A program made the position numbers and the translations under genes. From assembly GCA_947579605.1 (NCBI GenBank), contig OX388329.1, forward strand, positions 24,012,299 through 24,076,298: a DNA stretch of 64,000 nucleotides, written 5' to 3'. Position 1 is the first letter of the stretch. Every line of letters begins with the position of its first letter. The stretch is from Athripsodes cinereus (Eukaryota > Arthropoda > Insecta > Trichoptera > Leptoceridae). Of this stretch, positions 1 through 11,454 are shown one piece after another. The notes below the pieces were generated by a model. The model was not told the DNA's origin. It did no database searches and saw only the letters and a program-made list of their open reading frames with translations.

Positions 1-598
1 TGTGGATAAACATGGATAAATTTCAGATTGTAATTATCTAGAAAAAACGATAAAAAATTGTTAATAGTTGGGTCATTAATAATACAAAAATACAATATGT
101 CGCAGAAGTAACTTAACTAAAATATTAAAATACCTTCGACCACAAAATTTTGGTGGAATACTAGGATAAAAAATGTATGAACTCCTCGTGCGACAATATT
201 TCGCAAAATAATAATCTGAATATAAAATTATTCCAAAAAAAAAAGAAAAGGTTCGCAAAAAATATACCTCGTGTATGGCAATTTTTCTTCACAGCTCATA
301 TGGGAAAGGTATTTTTTATTTAATTTACTCACCGATAACACTGCATCATTCGCATGAACGACTTTCGTAAAAGAATAATAATATAATAAATATATCGTCA
401 ATTGACGGGTGAAAATTTTTATTCACTGTATTTTAGAGATGAGATGCTTAGTATCCGGTTATTAGCTTAAGAAGCAAATTAAAGCCCCTACTATTCACCA
501 ACGCCTTTAAGACGATCAAAAGACTGCTGAATTACACTAAATCGGAATAATCCAGGAAAATGTTCATCCAACGATGTACTCTTGTCTAGAATACTATC
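1..598. other. AT-rich non-coding stretch
   Basis: No supported gene, repeat or RNA was seen. All reading frames are short and of low complexity. Confidence 0.6.
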
Positions 599-1873
599 TA
601 GGGAGAGAGGGGCTAGTTGTAACAGTTTTTCCTTTTTTCGATGGAGTGACTAAACTATTGAGTATTTTAATTGAAAAGGGTTTTTAAACCAGTAATCATA
701 TATTTAAAAATATATTCCCACAAAAAAAATTCCAGAATCTATAATCAATTTGTATTTGTAGCACTTTTTGTGAAAAAATTCGCTTGTTACAACTTACCCC
801 GTTCTTGGGGCAAGTTGAAACAAGTGTGGGGCAAGTAGTAACGTCGTATTAAAACAACAGGTTTCAACAACAAACAAATAAAATCAACAAACAAATATTT
901 AAAAAAAATGTATCTCTTACAAACTAATGAGTTATCGCAACAATTAAAGTCATCTTTTGACTCGCATAACATATACTAATGTTAATTAAACTTATTAATA
1001 AACTCAATCATCAGTGAAAATATTTTTTTATAATATGCACTTATAATCTTGGTCTTTTCAGGTCTATTCGACTTAACTTTAATTTTGCCCTTTCCCGTTC
1101 CTTTGTTTTTTGCTTAAGCTTCTTGTTTCTGTTTTGTTATCATTTTTTTTCAAATTCTTTCTCCAGAGCTCCCTTCTCTAGAGTCTAAGTCAAAACAGCT
1201 GACGTGGTGCTTTAGGTAGAGGTCTGACCTTTGAAGTTGAAAAACCGGTAGACATATTTTGATGCCTGAAGGGCCTGGGACAGGTTCAGTGGATATTTCA
1301 CCAGTCAATTGGTTAATCACTTCAGTGATGCTTATATCCACCTGCGCCACAGATTCAAGAAGTTTGGCGTCTTCGAGGCCTAATGTCAAGTCAGCATCAC
1401 TTGGTAATATACTAGCCTGTTCTGTTACCTTTTCTCTGGGTTTGGGGCAAGGATTAAGCCGTAGTAGCCTGTTTCAACTTGCCCCAAAATTTTGTTACAA
1501 CTAGCCCCACACCGAAATTACTAACATTTTTATTTATAAAAAAAAATGATTGGCTTGGGTTATGTGAAAATACTATCATTCAATAGTTTAATAAATGCCT
1601 AACAAAAACTAATAGAAACATTTTTCAATAAGACACAGTATGATCTTGAAATCAAATTTTACGAACTAATATTTTTTAGGTTATCTGGCAAAAAACAGTA
1701 CCCCTGCTGACAACCGGTCACGGCGCTCTTCCGCGTTGCACCTACTGCGTTTACGTCGTAGGCCCTATCTTAAAGAGCATGTTGAGTTCAAAATTGAAAC
1801 AAAATATTTAAAACCGGCTGAGTTATTAGGCTGTTTGACTTACCCCCATTACAACAAGCCCCTCTCTCCCCTA
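599..1873. mobile_element. pogo/Tigger-like DNA transposon, decayed
   Basis: The element is bounded by TA at 599-600 and TA at 1872-1873. The left terminus reads GGGAGAGAGGGGCTAGTTG. The reverse complement of the right terminus (about 1846-1871) is GGGGAGAGAGGGGCTTGTTG, the same sequence with one extra G and one substitution. TA target sites with such ends fit the Tc1/mariner-pogo superfamily. The GGGGCnAGTTGnAAC motif recurs inside in both orientations (about 610-625, 792-842, 1469-1511). No intact transposase remains. A short minus-strand frame at 1150-1389 contains the string PGPSGI and is followed downstream by a Lys-rich stretch, which could be a transposase C-terminus remnant. The superfamily is inferred from termini and target site only. 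Confidence 0.6.
1150..1389 (-). pseudogene. possible transposase C-terminal remnant
   Basis: This 79-codon open stretch lies inside the pogo/Tigger-like element. It has an acidic, Ser/Pro-containing composition with PGPSGI, as often seen near the C-terminus of Tigger/Jerky-type transposases. No catalytic DDE/D residues or CENP-B-type DNA-binding domain can be seen, so it cannot encode a working transposase. It may equally be a chance frame; the main support is its position between the inverted repeats. Confidence 0.25.
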
Positions 1874-2822
1874 CCTTACAATCGTCAAATCGGCACTCTA
1901 GATCTTTTTATCTTCGTGGACGGGACAACATTAGATAAAATCATCGCGACCCGCTCAGGAGGAGACATTGATTGTTTACCTTTGAAGACCCTTCTTTAGG
2001 TCTCATATATCCAGAATTTGAAGATTTCCCTTACCTCTTGCTCTGTAATTATTTCAAAATACATGGGATCACTATGCTAAATACCATCACAGTGGATAAA
2101 TATCTGACTGTTCATTGGATAAAATCAAATCAAGCGTTTTGTTTTACTAAGTCGAGAGTGACATCCTTTCACTTCTTTTTATCTAAGATTGCCTGATGGT
2201 ACAAAAAAGGCTTGTTTTAAATTTATCAAATAATGAGATTCTATTACTTATGCATCAACACAATAACTATCTAGTTTAAAATCAAGCCGAACATACATTG
2301 TTTAGAATCCGATCAAAAATCCCTTGATTTCATCACTAGGATATTTTACATTATAATAAGGTAGGTATTTTCCATTTACAATATACTTTCGTAAAAATTG
2401 GGAAATTCCTTCGAAATGGTCGTAAGTATAATAGTTATGCCACCGGCAAAGTAAAGGCGTAATAATGTGAATATTGTAACAACAAAGTTGATCGAAATGA
2501 AGTTGAAAATATCGTTTCTTTTTTTTTCTGTGATATTTTTAAAAGTGATTTTAAAGCATCTTTATTGAGAAATATAATACAGTTTTGTCACACAAGTTTA
2601 GTTTCTAACACCTATGTGAAATATAAATCTGTATAGATTGAAAATGATAAAACATAATATATAATATAATAAAATATAAATCAAGAAATAAAATGTGATA
2701 ATCAAGTAACGGAGGTGCATTGTAGAATACTCAAAACATTCAAATCTTGTCTTGAAACTGTTACATTGTTAATCCTTCTCAAATAAATTATATTCTGATT
2801 ATTTAGTATTATACGAACTTTA
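1874..2822. other. AT-rich non-coding stretch
   Basis: No gene or recognisable repeat was seen. Confidence 0.55.
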
Positions 2823-2823
2823 T

Positions 2824-2916
2824 TAGAGTGACACGAGTTTTTGACTTGTAGTGCCTTTTTCAAACTTCCTTGAAAATTGAAAAATACTTAACATGTCGAA
2901 ACTCGAGTCACTCTTA
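2824..2916. repeat. short inverted repeat (fold-back, about 93 bp)
   Basis: The left arm near 2824-2848 (TAGAGTGACACGAGTTT) is matched by the reverse complement of the right arm near 2892-2916 (TAAGAGTGACTCGAGTTT). It looks like a hairpin MITE or the terminus of a Penelope-type element. No target duplication is obvious. Confidence 0.5.
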
Positions 2917-3529
2917 CAAATCACTTGTGAAACTACATAATAAAAATATTTCTAGATTAATATGGAGTCTTACAAAATAAACAATAATAAATTAATTTTG
3001 TAGGCAAAGAATAATCTGTTTATTATTTTGTTTGATATTATGAACTAAATTCATACAGTGTTTATTGCTATTTTTAAAATTATTTAAAATTAATTTGCTC
3101 TGTGAGAAAACAGATTCCCTCAAAACAATATTTCGCTGTCGGACATCCGATATCCTCTCAAGAAATTTATTTTTAAAGTCAAGCATCTTTGTACTTATTT
3201 TACGTACTAAGGAATTTCTTTTAATTTCATTAGCTTACATTCATTATTCATAAAATAAACAGTTCAATTCTATTGTGCTTTATATGTAGATATAACCATG
3301 AGTCCAAAATTTTACATAACCGAACATTATTTTGCGAGTTCCAACAACTTTCTGTACAAATTACTGTACACATTTTTATACTAAATTTCACCTTCTTAAA
3401 ATAAATCACCCATGCTTAGGTACAATACAATTTTCATTATGAAGCTTTGTGAGATTTTGATAAGATAGAATGATATTCATGAGTTTATATGTATTTTTCA
3501 TTCATCGTTTTATTTTATTTTTATCTTTA

Positions 3530-4022
3530 CTCCAGACTTGAAGGTGGGAACCTTTCAAGTCCATATCAAAATACATACAATATTATTTTGTTTTGTTGTT
3601 GCTGTTGTCCTTTAGGTACACTTTTTGTTAAACATGTAATTTAAATGATGTTAAATTTTAATTTTAAATTTTGAGAGATTTTATATGATATTTTTATGTT
3701 TTTAATTTTTTTTGAGAGATTTTATATGATGTTTTTATCTTTTATGCTTTGTGAGCATTATTCTATTAATTTTGTTAACATAATTTACTCCATTCTATTG
3801 TAATTGTTGTTTGTTGATTTTATCTGTTGTGTTTAGTTATGTATGTTTTGTGGAGCACATAAGGGTAATATAGGGATCTTCACTGGTTTGCTTATTGCTA
3901 AATATGTTATAGACCATTGTATTTTTTGTATCAACTGTATGTATCCTGTAAAATTGAAATAAATAAATAAATAAATGTAAAAGGCTCACGCCATATATTG
4001 TGTAAATAAATAAATAAATATT
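3530..4022 (+). mobile_element. probable LINE 3' UTR ending in (AAAT)n
   Basis: A non-coding stretch ends 'CCTGTAAAATTG' followed by an (AAAT)n run at about 3955-3975, the usual tail of many insect non-LTR retrotransposons. A second short (AAAT)n run lies at 4004-4022. Inside, TGAGAGATTTTATATGAT occurs twice, 42 bp apart (near 3672 and 3714). No coding part of the element remains. Confidence 0.4.
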
Positions 4023-4029
4023 TATCATC

Positions 4030-4470
4030 ATAATATTTAGCTGCATAATATAATAACACTTTAATATTTATTTATTCATATTTTGAATGTCCAACATTTT
4101 CACGTTTTAATATCAAAATTCATGAAAGGATTTGAAAAGTTTTATCAATACGACGTGGGAAATTCCAACCGTTTTGGGAACATTCATATGAACATTATAT
4201 CTCTCTTGATATGAGTATTTGGAGAAAAATTACATCATTCAAATAATCAAAAATATCTAGGTATCGGGATAACATTAACATCACCTACGAATTACGTAAA
4301 AGACGTGTTTAACTTTATATGCTTGCTTAGATAATATAAGGTACATTGTACAATAAAATAAGAATGATTTTTAAACCCAAAAATAAGTTCGATTTAGATT
4401 AAACCAATGTTTTCTTCTCGACGTGGTTATTATATTTGAATATCTTAAAAACATCATCACTTGGGTCACA
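4030..4470. other. AT-rich non-coding stretch
   Basis: Nothing recognisable was seen. Confidence 0.5.
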
Positions 4471-4476
4471 TGATGC

Positions 4477-4703
4477 GTGGAGAAATGTATCGTCTCCTCC
4501 GACTTAGGTATGTTGGAGGGCAAGATAGAGGGAAGACGGGGAGTTAGCGGAAAGCAGATGTCTTGGCTGGGCAATATTAGAGAATGGACCGGAATGGGGA
4601 CGGTGGATGACCTGTTCAAAGCAGCACAGGACATAGAGTTTTTTGCTGGAGTGATCGCCAACGTCGGGGGGACCTGACATGGCACAGGAAGAAGAAGAAG
4701 AAA
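4477..4703 (+). pseudogene. LINE (RTE-like) ORF C-terminus and 3' end
   Basis: An open frame of 66 codons up to the TGA at 4675-4677 reads like the far C-terminus of insect endonuclease/reverse-transcriptase retroelements. It has a basic GKIEGRRG segment, then MSWLGNIREWTG, then LFKAAQD, and ends just before the stop. This matches the region after the reverse transcriptase in RTE-like elements, where a Trp/Arg-rich tail is typical. The stop is followed closely by a (GAA)n tail at about 4687-4703, the short simple-repeat tail expected of such elements. Everything upstream (endonuclease, reverse transcriptase) is missing, so it is a dead 5'-truncated copy. Confidence 0.7.
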
Positions 4704-4744
4704 AACATTAAATTAATATCAATTTATTAGAATAAGTTTGAGGA

Positions 4745-4840
4745 TTAGAATAATTAGAGGACAGTTTGCATGTTTCTTACGTGCAGCTGATCTGCTGGCT
4801 ACCCCACTTGTGGGATATGCCGTGATGGTATAGTATAGAA
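4745..4840 (+). mobile_element. short RTE-ended non-autonomous element, partial
   Basis: Contains the family's 3' part: CAGCTGATCTGCTGGCTACC, then CCACTTGTGGGATATGCCGT, then GATGGTATAGTATAG. The same sequence occurs at 25310-25450 and 17004-17130 on the plus strand and at 59480-59635 on the minus strand. It ends in a simple repeat of the TATAG/TAG type, like the full RTE at 41302-44882. Confidence 0.65.
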
Positions 4841-4849
4841 TAAGTAACG

Positions 4850-5950
4850 GTCTTCGGGTAAGCTTTTTTAATCTTCAAACTATCTTGGAAAAAGTCAAAG
4901 TACAAAATATTGCTTTTTGTAATATTGAGTACTTACTTAGTCTATTTTTGAGACCACGAATTTAACGTTTCTGACGTAATAAAAAAAAAATCAGACGGAA
5001 TGAATAGAAAATATTTTTTTCGATTGGCAATATTGTCTGTAACCTATCAACTCCACATTGATAGTACAGTATGAAGATAAATATAAATAAATAGTGTTCA
5101 AAAACATCTTGTTAGTTTTAAATAAAAATTTATCGAATTTTGAACAAGTCAATACCAATACCTTACAGATAGGTATAGCAGATATCAATTTTTAGACTTA
5201 TACTTAATTTGAGTATTTTTTTTAATTCTGATTCCAATTCCTATAAAATAGCGAAAAAAAACTTTAATTTTAAGCACTCATAATGATTGAATCAAATGAA
5301 TGTTTAATCAATTCAATATAAAAATATTTAAAAAATATCATAAATTATAATTGTGGATTTCCATAAATAAAAGGCAATATCAGTAGGAAGTTTATTTATA
5401 AAAATACTAAGTGTACTTGCGATATAAGTATAAAAAGGTGAACCCACCTATTAGTAAATATAAAACAAAAATTAATCGGAAAAAATATCTATATTATTAA
5501 GAAAGGCAAAAGATGAGACGAAATATTTAGAAAAAAACAATGCTTTATTACAAAAGTAATTCTGAGAAACTAAAAAATTAATGTCTTTGTTCCTTGTTTG
5601 CTAATAAATATTTATTCTACTCTCTCTCTCTTCTGAAAGATAGAAACCAATACTTTATAGGTAAGTTTATTCAATTGTAGTTTTACTGTAGGTATTACGT
5701 AAAATATCTACTTATTCTCATAGTATTTTTACTTTCAATGAGAGATGATTCTCAGATGGAATACTAAAATGTATTAATCAAACCATTCTATTGTACAAGA
5801 GTCACGTATAAGCTAGAAAACAAAAACCTCTTTTACAGTAAGGAGTTATTGCGAAAAATACCAATACGTTTAGACTATAGTGCAGTACCACATGAGACTA
5901 AAAGGTTTCAGCAATATAATAGATATATACATATTTTAGGACTGTTATGA
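4850..5950. other. AT-rich non-coding stretch
   Basis: No gene or repeat family was recognised. Confidence 0.5.
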
Positions 5951-5957
5951 TTTAAAT

Positions 5958-6006
5958 TTCATCCATGAAATGCATGCGGAAAACCGACATCCATTTCATG
6001 GATGAA
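5958..6006. repeat. perfect 15-bp stem hairpin
   Basis: The arms TTCATCCATGAAATG (5958-5972) and CATTTCATGGATGAA (5992-6006) are exact reverse complements separated by 19 bases. Confidence 0.7.
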
Positions 6007-6149
6007 TGTTTATAGCTACATATGTTTATTTTACGCAGGAGTTTATGTGATATGAAAATTTTTACCCCATTTCACTGCGTACACTCGGGCAGAGACTTGA
6101 CTATGTATCATGATAGGTATGATTCAACTGCAAGTTATTTATTACTTGC

Positions 6150-6300
6150 AGGATGAGGATTGAGTGTTCCAACGCTTACAAAATGACTAAGGCTGGCTTA
6201 AGCACTTCACAGCGTGAATGTTCACCAATATCATTTTTTAGAGCATGTCACTACACTCATAAATATATAACAGTTACGTCCAGCCAACCGCACATCATCT
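6150..6300 (+). repeat. dispersed repeat of unknown class, copy 1
   Basis: The stretch near 6167-6230 (GTGTTCCAACGCTTAC ... AAGGCTGGCTTAAGC ... TTCACCAAT) resembles 51588-51665 (GTGTTCCGACACTTAC ... AAGCTGGGCTTAGCG ... TTCACCAAT) in the same orientation. A third locus, 22605-22665, shares the other end of the 51.6-kb copy. It has no coding potential and its class is unknown. Confidence 0.5.
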
Positions 6301-6404
6301 CAAGTTTTAAAAATTCGTACATTTACTTCATGAAAACAAAATAGATAGACCTCGTGAAGCCAAAATAAATAGATAAAGACTTCCTTCATGGTGATCTGAT
6401 GATA

Positions 6405-6500
6405 TTAGAACATTTGCTGACGACTGCGGATGGCCTAAGACAGAGATTCCTCGATAAATATGTGAAAGGCTAATGTTCAACAGAGGACACGAAAAGCTTA
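6405..6500 (+). mobile_element. LINE 3' end remnant
   Basis: GATAAATATGTGAAAGGC followed by TAATGTTCAACAGAGGACA has the form of a common insect LINE 3' terminus ('ATGTTCAGCAGTGGAC'). It parallels 7655-7710. Only about 90 bp is recognisable. Confidence 0.45.
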
Positions 6501-6509
6501 TTAAGGAAG

Positions 6510-6915
6510 TTAATAATTAAAGAGCAAAAATGACCGAAATAACTGATGTTTTTGACCAAGTATATCTTTGACTTAAAACGTTCAATGACTTTCTTGTTTT
6601 AATCAATATAAGATATAAGTAAGATCACTCTATAACCTACTTATATTATATTTACATTGAAGAATATATATTTGAAGTAACATGTTTTTTAGAAGATATA
6701 ACTCTCTACGTTAACATCAAATTTATTATACTTATTTCTCATCAAGTTATTCGGGTAAAGCTTTTTTTATACTGTTTTCCATGAGTGTTTTTATTTTATC
6801 GACCGGCAATGAATAGGCGCGCACTCTTCTCAAATAATACAAACATTTTAGTTAACGAGTAAAATCTAAATTTAATAAAATATCTTACGAAGTTTATTTG
6901 CTACCAAAAATGACC
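6510..6915. other. AT-rich non-coding stretch
   Basis: Nothing recognised. Confidence 0.5.
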
Positions 6916-6920
6916 TAGAG

Positions 6921-7312
6921 AAATGATAACAATAAAAATATTGCTGGAACAAATGAAATGAATATTACATATTTTTTTTTTGTTTACCTATCTATCTCTC
7001 AGAACAAATGTATTTTTATCTTGTTGTTTAAAATTATTTCGGTGTTGTTAACGCACAACAATTATTTATGAAATTGTTTGTGGTTTCTGTCGCATAGAAA
7101 AAAGTTATTAATTTCAAAATGATAACAATAAAAATATTGCTGGAACAAATGAAATGAATATTACATATTTTTTTTTTGTTTACCTATCTATCTCTCAGAA
7201 CAAATGTATTTTTATCTTGTTGTTTAAAATTATTTCGGTGTTGTTAACGCACAACAATTATTTATGAAATTGTTTGTGGTTTCTGTCGCATAGAAAAAAG
7301 TTATTAATTTCC
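6921..7312. repeat. perfect tandem duplication, 2 x 196 bp
   Basis: Bases 6921-7116 and 7117-7312 appear identical, including a run of ten T in each copy. The unit has no gene-like content. Confidence 0.9.
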
Positions 7313-7389
7313 ATTTATATTGGAAAGATTATCTACGTAACAGTTGCGAAATATTTTCATAATATGGAGTATTTATACAACGAAACATC

Positions 7390-7712
7390 TATTACTTGAC
7401 TTCACACTAGAAAATTGCGACACAACACAAAAGGAAAGATCGGATTGGACAGAAAGTTGCCGACGTCGTGGAAAGAGTTACAAAATTGTACTGATCTAGC
7501 AATATGCCCCGTCTATGACTGGGTATTTTGCTAGATTCAAGGACCTGACAAAAGGAATAGTGGATTAGAAACCTTATGAAGTAAAAAAGACCTTCTTCAC
7601 ACTGGTCTGAAGACATTTGAAGAATCGTTGGTGACTAATAGCGAAAAGCTCATATGTAATAGATGCCTGGAGAAATATGTAAATAGCTTATTTTCAGCAG
7701 TGGACAAGAATA
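7390..7712 (+). mobile_element. degenerate LINE 3' region
   Basis: A slightly GC-richer stretch ends GATGCCTGGAGAAATATGTA, then AATAGCTTATTTTCAGCAG and TGGACA. This is the same terminus type as at 6405-6500 and is typical of lepidopteran LINE 3' ends. Frames are broken, so no coding call is made. Confidence 0.45.
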
Positions 7713-7739
7713 TACTTATTGAACTTAAAGAAATTAAGT

Positions 7740-8915
7740 AATATTAATTAATAATTGATAATATACTTAACTATTATTTAGAGAAATAAAAAAATGTTAA
7801 ACCCAGATATGTCATTTTAAAACGGAATATAAAAGTTTCGATATTTCATCCTTTAATGTTTGTCTTAATTTATTGACTTATTCTTTCAAACTGTTCTAAG
7901 TAAAGATGGCGAACGAAGAAACAACGTGAATTACAAAAATGAAAAATTCGCATACTCATCAAAAACATGAAAGAAACAATTTCGCTATCAACAGAGTTCG
8001 AGAATAACAAAAAAAAGAGAGAATACGAGAAAAAATAAATATTGGAGACAATTGCGTATAAAAAGAATTGAACGAAATTGATTGTATATTACGGAAAATG
8101 GAATAGATATTTTATTTCCGAAATAAAAATAAATCCATAAGCAGAAAAATATTCATAATATAACATAGGTATATATGATGAATACTTGTGTGTATAGACA
8201 TATTACACAATACGAGAGTATTATCTCTAATCAGAAAGTCGACAACTTTTCTTCTCGAATACTTTGCCAGAAAATGTATTGAATTTGTCACATATTGTGC
8301 ATACATTCTATTATTATTGCTATTCGTAGATAGATATACATATACAAAAAGAAAAATGTTGTTACGTCGAAAAATATGCTGAAATCTGAAAACGATAACA
8401 AATCAGCAGAATGATAATATTTTATTACGCCATTATTCTTATTCTTAGGGTTCTCGTAAAGTTTTTCGCATGTTATAACAAAAGCTCTTGTCTAACTATT
8501 TTCATTACCTACAAGATATGTTCGGTCACACTCACAAATAAGGAATAAAATATGTTATTTCAACTATTGGGCCTGACTAAGTGACAACTTATTAAAAACA
8601 GAGATAAATATTGTTTGAACTTTATGCCCGACTAAAATTATTCATATAAATGTTATAATATAGATTTCTGATATAGTCATTAGTAGGTGCACCAAAGAAA
8701 AATTTGTTCTGTAAATTCATGTTCATCAACATGGATGACATATTGTTTTGGGGATAATTGAATTATTTGCTTTGCATGATCGGTGAATATACTATGAATT
8801 ATATAGAATATTATATTTAGAATAGTGTATTACGGATATGGTAATCAAATCACCGTCCGCACTTCAGCACTTTGTTTGAAACCCTTGAACTCATCACCAA
8901 AGAACGCATTTTTTT
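7740..8915. other. AT-rich non-coding stretch
   Basis: No gene or repeat was recognised. Short frames on both strands in 8112-8382 overlap each other and look like chance. Confidence 0.5.
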
Positions 8916-8917
8916 GG

Positions 8918-9051
8918 CAAGTAAGTATACAATAGGGGTCCGTGGTTCGATCCCAGGTGCTGGCAAACTCCCCTTTCACGACACAAGCTTTTAGCTTACT
9001 GTGAAAGGTGTATAAGGTTGTATTTGGGTTTCTAACAAAATCCCAGATATA

Positions 9052-9121
<70 letters not shown>
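8918..9121 (+). mobile_element. tRNA-derived SINE, family A, with long poly(A)
   Basis: The core carries a B-box-like GGTTCGATCCC, then a body shared with the minus-strand copy at 35727-35905 (ACACAAGC ... CTGTGAAAGGTGTATAAGG ... CCCAGATATATCT). It ends in an A tract of about 62 bases at about 9059-9121. The tRNA 5' half with the A box is missing or too decayed to see, so this copy is 5'-truncated. Confidence 0.8.
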
Positions 9122-9127
<6 letters not shown>

Positions 9128-9383
9128 TTACGTAATGTGCTGGTCTGAACTGAAATAGCGATTGTTTGAAGATATTTTTGTTTCTTGAAAAAAAGAAAGA
9201 ATAAAGATTTCTCAAATCGGAATGATTATTGTCTTAGTAACAGTACGAGTATATCGGGAAATGTGTTGACAACTTTTTTATAATAAAATAAACACTGATT
9301 TTTTACTACCTAGAATCTCTGTATGCAATAAATATCTATAATATAAAAGATATAACACACACATTTATACATTTTATACTTCC

Positions 9384-9520
9384 ACAGTGAACTAAATGAT
9401 CACGAGCCGTTTTTTAAGAGCTTCCACTCTCATCATCAGGCTAACGTGAGACTCACAGCCTTGCGTTAGCCTGATGATGGTTCTTCAGGCTAACGCAAAT
9501 AAGCTCATAAAAGCCCTCAC
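9384..9520. mobile_element. palindromic Penelope-type terminal fragment
   Basis: The left part (ATCACGAGCCGTTTTTTAAG, AGCTTCCACTCTCATCATCAGG) matches the motif at 57405-57455 (GAGCCGGCTTTCAAGAACTT, CCGCTTTCATCATCAG). The right part (AAGCTCATAAAAGCCCTCAC) is an imperfect inverted copy of the left. Between them, GCGTTAGCCTGATGATGG and CTTCAGGCTAACGC form another inverted repeat. CTGATGATG next to a short stem is the Penelope terminal signature seen at four loci here. Confidence 0.5.
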
Positions 9521-9529
9521 AAACATGAA

Positions 9530-10610
9530 TTTCCACCTAATACCGTTGGTTGACAAGATTGACTTTAAATAAATATACGCATTTTTAAATAGAATCAATA
9601 AATATACTAAATATAGACAAGTAAAATATTTTACCTACTATTTTATATGATATTCAACTATTTAAAGTATCACAGATATTCACCATACAATTTCATTAAA
9701 CGCAATAGTTTGATATTGATTCATATGTGGTTTGATTGTTTTATATTATATTTGATTTGAAGGAATGCATATTGAGTAGCGGATTAAATCAACAAACGTT
9801 CACCAAACGTATTTACATTTTAATAAATATTTTATATTTCAAACAATTGTATCGTAAACATAATAAATATAAATGAATATTTTTATCTCAAAACTCACAT
9901 CATAACATTGTTAATAAAAGTTCTTGCATATTGTTACCACTGAAAAAAAAAACACATAGGTATTAGTCCAACTAGAATTAAATATACTTCGCAGTTAGAT
10001 GAAAGTGAGTAGAGTGATGATCTCGCTTCTGCATATTATCAACTAAAACTTCCCCGTACATTTTTGTTTGTATTTTTAATTTCATTTGTTTATTTGATGA
10101 TTCCATAAAAATATATCAAAAATTTCCAAACAAGTCTTAATCTTGTATTTAAATTTAATCTCACGGTTTTGCGGTATGTAGTAAGTAATATTATGACAAT
10201 AATAATATATAAGAATAGAGAAATAGCTTTAATTGAATTCTCTGATTGTGCATGCTGTAGACACTCTTAATTGGGGAACTGGCCAGATCTTATTGTATGT
10301 TTGTAATTTGTGTTTTCAGTTTTCTGTGAGTGTCTCTATGAAAAAAAAAGACTTTTATTTAAAACACCGTACTTCCAATAGAAAATATGAAAGGCAAAAA
10401 AGATAAGCTGTGATTAAAAATTGGATAATATTTCGAAGAGCTTATTTAATAAAGGACATATTTTTGAAAAATGTATTATTTATATTTTATTACTAAACGT
10501 AGGAGTATTATAATCTTAAATGAGTATAATATCTTCCAGCAAAAGAGCGATTGAAGTAATGAGAAATTTGAAATGAAGTAAGGTACTCGAAATAACAACA
10601 TAAGATACAA
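9530..10610. other. AT-rich non-coding stretch
   Basis: Nothing recognised. Confidence 0.5.
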
Positions 10611-10635
10611 AGTAATCCACACATAAATATTTGAG

Positions 10636-10684
10636 TCCGTTCGTATGTATGTATGTACGTATGTCCTTAATGGACTCGGAAATT
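10636..10684. repeat. (TATG)n microsatellite between inverted GAGTCC/GGACTC
   Basis: GAGTCC and GGACTC flank a short run of TATG/TACG units. Confidence 0.45.
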
Positions 10685-10689
10685 AGGAA

Positions 10690-11450
10690 AGACCGAAGTA
10701 AAATAATATACTCTATACGAGGTCTCATCTTCTGGGCAGGTTTAAGGCTAAAAACATTTAAAATATCTTACATATTGATAAAGATATTTTAATTTTTATG
10801 CGACTATGTCACAAAATTAGCCACAAAATGTATGAAGAATATATGCAAGGTTTAGTAAAGAGCAATATTCACAGTCAAACATTTTTCATTGTATTGAATT
10901 AATTTCAAAATGGATGTAACAATAAACACAAAAATTCTGAAACTAAATAATTAGGGTTTATTTTCGTAATAAAATATTGTGTTTGCTAATGAGAAAAGCT
11001 CTTGAATTACGTGAATAAAAATTGCATATTTTTGACATATTGGGCTATTTTCATAATGGAAGACATTATGAAACCATAGAAAACTATACTGTAGAATAAT
11101 AATAGTTTTACCTATAAAATCCATAAATAATGTTAAATGATTTTTCAATGAGTGGGAACCTATTTATTTTCACCTAATATTTTTTACATGCATTATGAAA
11201 TATTTGATAGTTAAATATTCTTGAATATTGAAGTATGCAGATAATCCATTTTTTAAGGATTTTTTGGGAATATAGAGTACATAGGTGACAATTTATTCTT
11301 GACTTTTTTTAATTTCATAGCAAATCTCTCAAATACCCATTTATGTACTGCAAACCAAAAATACAAATTCGAATGTGGACAATTATATTTTAACATTAAT
11401 GTGCCTACAATTTTTTTCGCGAAATGGGATATTTACCCTTTTTTTATTAT
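10690..11450. other. AT-rich non-coding stretch
   Basis: No gene was seen. The last part grades into the degenerate edge of the satellite array that follows. Confidence 0.5.
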
Positions 11451-11454
11451 AGAA

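Noticed and set aside
1736..2196. Plus-strand frames of 74-87 codons at the edge of the pogo-like element
   Set aside because: They run across the element's right terminus and overlap each other; no family similarity seen.
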